From an uncultured bacterium (GTDB lineage: Bacteria; Cloacimonadota; Cloacimonadia; Cloacimonadales; Cloacimonadaceae), in the NCBI GenBank assembly GCA_937924555.1, contig CALDSN010000091.1:1-18984 (forward strand): 18,984 nt of DNA, given 5' to 3'. The notes below the pieces were generated by a model. It was not told the DNA's origin. It saw only the letters and a program-made list of their open reading frames with translations, and made no database searches. A program made the position numbers and the translations under genes. Below, one piece after another: positions 14,344 to 18,984 of this stretch; within the stretch, counting starts at the first letter, position 1, and the number at the start of each line of letters is the position of its first letter.

Positions 14344-15789
14344 TTAGTAGCTTAGATTAACCCACTCTTCATAGACATTGTGCAAAGAGGTAATCCAGCC
14401 TTGTTTCTTGAGGGCATAGTCTATAGTGTCCCAATATAGCCTCCCCCAGAAAGGGAAATCCACAGGGTCAAAACTCGTATTGTGCCACAACAGCGAGACA
14501 TGGCTTTGGTACTTTGCCGCCACATCTATCAGCCTGCGAAGCGAGGAACGGGCAGCCAGATAGCCCAAGCCCATCGCCCTTTTGGAGTATAGGCTGGTGT
14601 CCATCACAATGAGCGGGATTTCCAGTACTCGGAAGGGACGGTTCTCCTCGATATTAAAGGGGAAAAAGGGGAACGAGATGCCTGCACGGAAGCCGATGTT
14701 CTCCCAATAGCCAAGGGTGGAATCATACTTGATACCAGCTTCCTCAAGGATGGTGAAGCTCTTCTGGTAATTGAAGTGCAGGTAGTGGGTGCGGAAACCG
14801 GTGGGGTTGAAGCCTATCTCCTTCAGGTTGTTTAGCTCCTGCTGCAGGACATCAATATCAAAGGCGGAAGCAGGACTGCCATGCAAGCCCACTTCCTGCT
14901 GCCCAAGCAAGTCTATTACCTGTTCTCGGCATTTAATATCACTTATGTAGTTCTGCCTCTTATCCTCAAAATCATCCCTGGCAAGCAGGAACCAGGTGGA
15001 GCGCACCCTTTTATCCATCTCCTTACGAACCAGTGTTCGCATAGTCTTCCAAGGGTTGTAGATAAGGTTCTTGTGCAGCATATGCCCCACTATCTTGTAT
15101 GTAGCGTTAATCGGGCGTCCCAGGAAAGTGCGCAGGTTATACTTGAAGGTGTCCAGCTTGGTGTCGCCATCCCAATAGTTCCAATAGTCAATATCGTGCG
15201 ATAGCGAGACGGCAAACTTCCTATCCTCTGCCCAGTTGGTGTCGCGGATAAACTGCGGGGTATATTTCTCCATGATGTAAAGCAGCATCTGGCAATACAC
15301 ATCCACCACCGGGGTCTCCGTGAAGTCCCACCGGTATTGCAAGCTTTGCTTATAGTCCACCCTACCTTTGCCACTACCATGAAAGCCCATGATGTATTCG
15401 TGCCAACAGGTAAGGAAATAGAAGCCGCTGGCAATAATATCCTTACGGAACACACAGTTCTCCTCCCCAAAGGAGAAGATGCTGCCCCCCTGTGAGAACA
15501 GAAAGGGGATATGCTCACTCTTGAACTTGCAGAAGTTCACATCCTCAAGCGGATACAGTTCACGTCTCTCAAAGAACTCCGCCGTGGCAGGATTGTAGTA
15601 AATCTTCAAAGGGTATTCTTTGGTAGTGGGGGTTCCGTAATACAGGTGTGCCCCTTCATAGTGGGCACCATACATGAACTTCGGGTTCAAGCGCAGGATA
15701 TAGCAGTAGGTGCGCAGCACAAACTCCGCTTTGGGGATATACTGCTGTGGCAAAGACAGCAATATGTTTATATTAGGATATCGTTCCAT
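14344..15789 (-). CDS. Polysaccharide deacetylase-like protein (DUF7033-type N-terminus)
   Basis: A 481-residue protein. Residues about 1-180 form an N-terminal region of the kind found fused to these deacetylases (recalled as DUF7033). The second half is a NodB-like carbohydrate esterase fold: SLSHDIDYW (His198, Asp199, Asp201) resembles motif 1, GLHGSPAS and GFRTHYLHFN resemble motifs 2 and 3, followed by KYDSTLGYWENIGFRAG and the late LLWHNTSFDP. No signal peptide is evident, so it is probably cytoplasmic, perhaps modifying a lipid-linked or cell-surface sugar. Its ATG lies inside the end of lon, overlapping by 17 bp in another frame. The plsC gene 17 nt downstream fits an envelope theme. 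Deacetylase activity is likely but the sugar is unknown. Confidence 0.85.
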   Translation of the reverse strand: MERYPNINILLSLPQQYIPKAEFVLRTYCYILRLNPKFMYGAHYEGAHLYYGTPTTKEYPLKIYYNPATAEFFERRELYPLEDVNFCKFKSEHIPFLFSQGGSIFSFGEENCVFRKDIIASGFYFLTCWHEYIMGFHGSGKGRVDYKQSLQYRWDFTETPVVDVYCQMLLYIMEKYTPQFIRDTNWAEDRKFAVSLSHDIDYWNYWDGDTKLDTFKYNLRTFLGRPINATYKIVGHMLHKNLIYNPWKTMRTLVRKEMDKRVRSTWFLLARDDFEDKRQNYISDIKCREQVIDLLGQQEVGLHGSPASAFDIDVLQQELNNLKEIGFNPTGFRTHYLHFNYQKSFTILEEAGIKYDSTLGYWENIGFRAGISFPFFPFNIEENRPFRVLEIPLIVMDTSLYSKRAMGLGYLAARSSLRRLIDVAAKYQSHVSLLWHNTSFDPVDFPFWGRLYWDTIDYALKKQGWITSLHNVYEEWVNLSY

Positions 15790-18169
15790 CAGCAGGAGTG
15801 TCCGTTGCTTCCTTGCTTCGTCTCTTCAAACCGGAGCTTGGTTCTTTGGGCTTGGGTAACAACAACATCTTTATCGCTTCCTGAACATCACCAACATAGC
15901 TGATATCTATCCCTTCCAGGATATCAGCAGGGAAGTCCGACAGTGTCTCCTTGTTCTCTTCCGGAATCACCACTTTCTTAATGCCGGCTCTGCGGGCGGC
16001 AAGGAGCTTCTCTTTTAAGCCACCTATGCCCAGCACCTTACCTTGCAGGGTTATCTCACCGGTCATGGCAATATCGTGACGCACCTTTCTTCCGGTTAAC
16101 AGCGATGCCAGTGCTACGGTTAGTGCCACACCAGCGGAAGGTCCATCCTTCGGTACTGCACCAGCCGGGAAGTGCACATGCATATCACCTGTCTCAAAGG
16201 TCTTGGGAGGAATGTTATACAAGGTATGGTGCGCCTTCAAATAGCTAACCGCCAAGCGGGCAGATTCCTTCATCACATCCCCCAACATGCCTGTTAGCAG
16301 GATGTTACCCTTACCCGGCATGCGGGTTGTTTCGCAGAACAGCAGTTCTCCGCCATAGCTTGTCCAAGCCAAGCCAGTGGATACTCCAATCTCCGGCTTA
16401 CGGTTAGCTAGCTCCAAAGTGTATTTGCGGGGTCCAAGGTATTTGGCTATGTCCGAGGCTTTTATCTGCCACTTCTGCTTTGTCCCCATCGCCACTTCAC
16501 GAGCTATCTTGCGGAATATAGAGCCAATTCTGCGTTGCAGGTTACGCACTCCAGCTTCCCGCACATAATAGCGGATAAGTTCTTGCAGAGCAGGTTTGGT
16601 GAGGCTTATCTCCTCTCCCGCCAAGCCATTATCATCCTGTTCCCTGGGGATTAGGTAGGCTTTGGCAATCTCCACCTTGTCATGCTCCAAATAGCTGGTA
16701 AACTCAATTATCTCCATGCGGTCACGCAAGGGAGGGGGTATTGTCTCCAACGAATTGGCGGTGGTGATGAACATCACTTCTGAGAGGTCGAATGCAAGGT
16801 TTATATAGTTATCCACAAAGCTGTTATTCTGCTCGGGATCCAGCACTTCCAAAAGTGCGGAAGCGGGGTCACCGCGAAAGTCTCTGCCAAGTTTATCAAT
16901 CTCATCCAGCATAAACACCGGGTTCGCAGTACCTTGACGCTTAATCTCCATCAGTATCTTGCCGGGCATTGCCCCGATATATGTGCGCCGATGCCCGCGT
17001 ATCTCCGCTTCATCGTGTATTCCACCCAGAGACATACGGATGAACTTGCGGTTAAGTGCACGTGCCACAGATTTACCGATGGAAGTCTTACCTGTTCCGG
17101 GAGGACCCACAAAGCAGAGAATGGGACCCTTCAAATGTCCTTTAAGCTTTTTCACGGCAATGTATTCCAAGATCCGTGTCTTGGCTTTCTCCAAGCCATA
17201 GTGGTCTTTGGCAAGGATGCGTTCAATCTTCTTAAGATCAAGCCTATCTTTGCTATAAGTCTGCCAAGGGAGGTTTACAATCCAATCCAGATAGTTGCGG
17301 ATAACGCCATACTCACTGGCAGCCGGTTGCATGGTGGAGAGCCGTTCCAGCTCTTCGTATGCCACTTCCTTTACATAGTCCGGCAGCTTATTCTTTTCAA
17401 TCAGCTCCCGCCACTTCATCATTTCCTTGCTAACCTCATCGGTTTCGCCAAGTTCGCGTCGAATGGCATCCATCTGTTCGCGCAGATAATAACGGCGCTG
17501 GTCTTCGTTCATTTCCAGTTGCAGATTGCTGCGGATGTGGTTCTCCACCCTCATCTGCCGGATCAGCTCTGCCAGGCAGTTGTTCAGAAAGCGGTAGCGT
17601 TGCTTTAAGTTGCTAAGTTCCAGTATCTTTTGCCTATCTGCCACAGGGAGATCTATGTTACCGGCAATTATATCCGCCACTCTTCCCGCTTGCTTGATAT
17701 TAGTAAGCCCGGAGATCATCTCTTTGTTTAGCAGACTGCTCTCCTGGGATATCTTATCCAGCAGTTCGAGGGCTATGGTGCGATATGCCTGAATTTCTGT
17801 ATCATCGTTGCTCTGCTCCGTGATGCTTTCCACATCCACCATGATGAAGGGGGTCTTTTGCACCACTTTCTGTTGTTTGATCCGCGATGTACCCTGCAGC
17901 AACAGACTGATGGAGCCATCCTGGTTGCGAAGCATACGCAAAATGGTCACCGCTGTGCCGACTGTGACGAGTTCCGTGTCCCCGCTATCTCCTTTCTCCT
18001 TATCAAGAAAGAAAGCCATCAGTTTATCGTTGGAAAGGGCATAATCTATAACTAACTTGGACTCTTCATCGGATACAACGAGCGGCATCAGCAGGTAGGG
18101 GAACATCACCATATTGCTGAGATGCAACACAGGCAAGGTGCGAGGGATTCTGTTATTTGTATCTTCCAC
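15773..18169 (-). CDS. lon: ATP-dependent protease Lon
   Basis: A 798-residue cytosolic ATP-dependent serine protease that degrades damaged and regulatory proteins. Domains: N-terminal LON substrate-recognition domain (about 10-205), helical linker, AAA+ module with Walker A GPPGTGKT (about 355-362) and Walker B VFMLDEIDKLG, then the LonA-type protease domain with catalytic Ser in DGPSAGVAL (about 678) and Lys in the GIKKVVIP region (about 721). Length equals typical LonA. It starts with GTG, supported by AAGGAG 7 nt ahead. The last 25 residues (SSGLKRRSKEATDTPADGTIS) are a basic-to-polar tail beyond the core. The gene overlaps the next by 17 bp. No heat-shock CIRCE palindrome is visible upstream; a sigma-32 match is poor. 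Confidence 0.97.
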   Translation of the reverse strand: MEDTNNRIPRTLPVLHLSNMVMFPYLLMPLVVSDEESKLVIDYALSNDKLMAFFLDKEKGDSGDTELVTVGTAVTILRMLRNQDGSISLLLQGTSRIKQQKVVQKTPFIMVDVESITEQSNDDTEIQAYRTIALELLDKISQESSLLNKEMISGLTNIKQAGRVADIIAGNIDLPVADRQKILELSNLKQRYRFLNNCLAELIRQMRVENHIRSNLQLEMNEDQRRYYLREQMDAIRRELGETDEVSKEMMKWRELIEKNKLPDYVKEVAYEELERLSTMQPAASEYGVIRNYLDWIVNLPWQTYSKDRLDLKKIERILAKDHYGLEKAKTRILEYIAVKKLKGHLKGPILCFVGPPGTGKTSIGKSVARALNRKFIRMSLGGIHDEAEIRGHRRTYIGAMPGKILMEIKRQGTANPVFMLDEIDKLGRDFRGDPASALLEVLDPEQNNSFVDNYINLAFDLSEVMFITTANSLETIPPPLRDRMEIIEFTSYLEHDKVEIAKAYLIPREQDDNGLAGEEISLTKPALQELIRYYVREAGVRNLQRRIGSIFRKIAREVAMGTKQKWQIKASDIAKYLGPRKYTLELANRKPEIGVSTGLAWTSYGGELLFCETTRMPGKGNILLTGMLGDVMKESARLAVSYLKAHHTLYNIPPKTFETGDMHVHFPAGAVPKDGPSAGVALTVALASLLTGRKVRHDIAMTGEITLQGKVLGIGGLKEKLLAARRAGIKKVVIPEENKETLSDFPADILEGIDISYVGDVQEAIKMLLLPKPKEPSSGLKRRSKEATDTPADGTIS

Positions 18170-18176
18170 TAAAGCA

Positions 18177-18182
18177 CTCCTT
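18177..18182 (-). promoter_or_regulatory. Ribosome binding site for the GTG start of lon
   Basis: AAGGAG (minus strand) is 7 nt upstream of the GTG at 18169-18167. It supports this non-ATG start, since no in-frame ATG with a site lies just upstream. Confidence 0.75.
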
Positions 18183-18297
18183 ATGATTTCTTTTACTATA
18201 TGGATAAAGCATTTTTGCTAAAAGTCAAGTGCCTACAAGGGCAATTTTTGGCAAGTAAAATGTGGGGTTTGTTAACTATGTTGTCGTCGTTCTTGGT

Positions 18298-18368
18298 ATC
18301 ATTACCTAATCATTACCTGTTTATTACCTATGAAACATGCAATGATCAGGTAATGATCATGCAATACA
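18298..18368. repeat. 71-bp palindromic 11-mer element, copy 2
   Basis: Same plan as copy 1 at 1752. Left units: ATCATTACCTA, ATCATTACCTG and TTTATTACCTA (18298-18330). Centre: TGAAA (18331-18335). Right units: CATGCAATGAT, CAGGTAATGAT and CATGCAATACA (18336-18368). The middle pair is again perfectly inverted, but with G:C at its end where copy 1 has A:T, a compensatory change. CTTGGT (18292-18297) and ACCAAG (18369-18374) flank it as a further inverted repeat. It lies between the stop of the cyclic-nucleotide-binding gene (10 nt past the ACCAAG flank) and lon, about 130 nt from the lon start. Confidence 0.85.
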
Positions 18369-18384
18369 ACCAAGGAACCTGCTT

Positions 18385-18885
18385 CTACTGCTGCACTGCA
18401 ATGTACAGAGCAGTAGCCATTTTAACCAGATTGGCATCGGTTACTTGCAGGTTTTCGGAAAGCTTGCGGGCAATATTAGTCATGATTACAAATGCTGCTT
18501 GGTGGTTTGCAGCAGCAAAGCTATCAAAATCCGCCTTGTTTAAGGTGAAGAGAAGGCTGTCTTTTTGGGCGATGATATTGGCGGTGCGTGCGGCATGCCC
18601 CAATACGCCATTTTCCCCAAATGTGGGTAAAATCTCCCCGCAAAGAGTTGCCAACACCTTTTCCGTGGAGGCTTGGTCTTTCTCGAAGCCTTGCACCAAG
18701 TCCTTGGTTACCAGGACGCAACCCTCCACCAGCAGGAATATCTGGTCGCCAAAGGTGTTTTCCTTAATCACATAGTTGCCCTTACCCACCTTTAAAGGTT
18801 GCAGTAACGGTTGCAGAGCTTCCAGGTCGGCGGAGGAGAGTCCCTTGAAGAGAGGAACCTTGCGTAGGATGCTAAGCTCTATCAT
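18385..18885 (-). CDS. Cyclic nucleotide-binding-domain protein without DNA-binding domain
   Basis: A 166-residue protein whose first 120 residues are a cNMP-binding (Crp/PKA-regulatory) beta-barrel: LRKVPLFKGLSSADLEAL, then VIKENTFGDQIFLLVEGCVLV, then GEILPTFGENGVLGHAARTANIIAQKDSLLFTL. The phosphate-binding cassette position is GEN-x2-LGHAARTANI, similar to the FGE-x2-L-x4-RTA pattern. The last 35 residues are helical and too short for a Crp winged helix, so it is not a classic transcription factor. It starts 9 nt after the stop of the preceding gene, so the two probably share a message and may act together, as in channels gated through a separate cNMP domain. Ligand and target are not shown by sequence. 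Confidence 0.85.
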   Translation of the reverse strand: MIELSILRKVPLFKGLSSADLEALQPLLQPLKVGKGNYVIKENTFGDQIFLLVEGCVLVTKDLVQGFEKDQASTEKVLATLCGEILPTFGENGVLGHAARTANIIAQKDSLLFTLNKADFDSFAAANHQAAFVIMTNIARKLSENLQVTDANLVKMATALYIAVQQ

Positions 18886-18894
18886 AACTCCACC

Positions 18895-18984
18895 TTAACC
18901 TAAGATAATGGCATAATCGTTGGCTTGAATGATGCTGTCCCGCGTGGGGTTCCAGCGGATACTGCTCCTATCATCTTGTGCCAG
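18895..18984 (-). CDS. C-terminal end of a probable RCK_C/TrkA_C-type protein (truncated by window edge)
   Basis: Reading from the window edge on the minus strand, 29 codons end in TAA (18897-18895): the residues include RWNPTRDSIIQANDYAIILG. An NP-x-D-x-I-x3-D-x-I-I-L-G ending is typical of the RCK_C (TrkA_C) domain of potassium channels and transporters, where the final strand closes the ligand pocket. With so little sequence this is a pattern call. The stop is 9 nt from the start of the cNMP-domain gene, suggesting one transcription unit of channel and cytosolic regulator. Confidence 0.5.
   Translation of the reverse strand: MAQDDRSSIRWNPTRDSIIQANDYAIILG

Noticed and set aside
18195..18228. 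Sigma-70 or heat-shock promoter for lon
   Set aside because: TTGACT (minus, 18228-18223) and TATAGT (18200-18195) are 22 nt apart, too far. A sigma-32-like TCCATAT also has wrong spacing, and no CIRCE inverted repeat is present.
1752..18368. The two 71-bp elements as ends of a 16.6-kb composite transposon
   Set aside because: There is no transposase or integrase gene between them, both are internally palindromic rather than terminal inverted repeats, and the enclosed genes are chromosomal types such as lon.

Overview
The window reads as anaerobic bacterial chromosome of moderate GC. It carries a clostridial-type electron-bifurcating [FeFe] hydrogenase operon, and next to it a secreted protein with a type IX secretion (Por/FlgD-like) C-terminal sorting domain. 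This combination fits the candidate phylum Cloacimonadota (WWE1), fermenters of digesters and anoxic waters. The taxon is inferred from gene content, not proven. The first 48 bases are not biological: they are the 3' part of the Illumina TruSeq/P5 adapter left on the contig end, and they cut off the first gene.

Layout. 50-1582 (+) is the 3' end of the sorting-domain protein. 1583-1952 is a gene-free region holding a 71-bp palindromic element. 1953-12341 (+) is one tightly packed run of twelve genes, with gaps of 1-27 nt and two 1-nt overlaps, closed by a Rho-independent terminator. Its first part is a regulatory-looking module: DRTGG protein, HATPase, an H-cluster protein with altered motifs, a second DRTGG protein and a PHP phosphoesterase. 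The second part is the enzyme: NuoE-like subunit 1, a second HATPase, a cysteine-free HndB-like subunit, NuoF-like 1, NuoE-like 2, NuoF-like 2 and the catalytic HydA. 12407-18984 is entirely on the minus strand. In transcription order it holds the tail of a probable RCK_C-type protein, a cyclic-nucleotide-binding-domain protein, lon, a polysaccharide-deacetylase-like protein, a PlsC-type acyltransferase and a secreted beta-propeller-like protein.

How the genes may work together. HydA would interconvert protons and H2. Its ferredoxin and NuoG-like clusters connect to NuoE/NuoF flavin modules that exchange electrons with NAD(P)H and ferredoxin, as in HydABC and HndABCD enzymes. There are two NuoE/NuoF pairs. 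The second NuoF keeps its flavin/NADH and [4Fe-4S] motifs but has lost all four cysteines of its N-terminal [2Fe-2S] domain. The small HndB-like subunit has also lost its cluster cysteines. The upstream H-cluster protein keeps candidate H-cluster cysteines but not the surrounding catalytic residues, so a H2/redox-sensing role with the HATPase, DRTGG and PHP proteins is plausible but inferred.

Non-coding highlights. Two copies of a 71-bp element (1752-1822 and 18298-18368) are each built from three 11-bp units, a TGAAA centre and three inverted 11-bp units; the innermost-but-one pair shows compensatory change. A separate hairpin at 13453-13545 has a perfect 35-bp stem and lies between the acyltransferase and propeller-protein genes.
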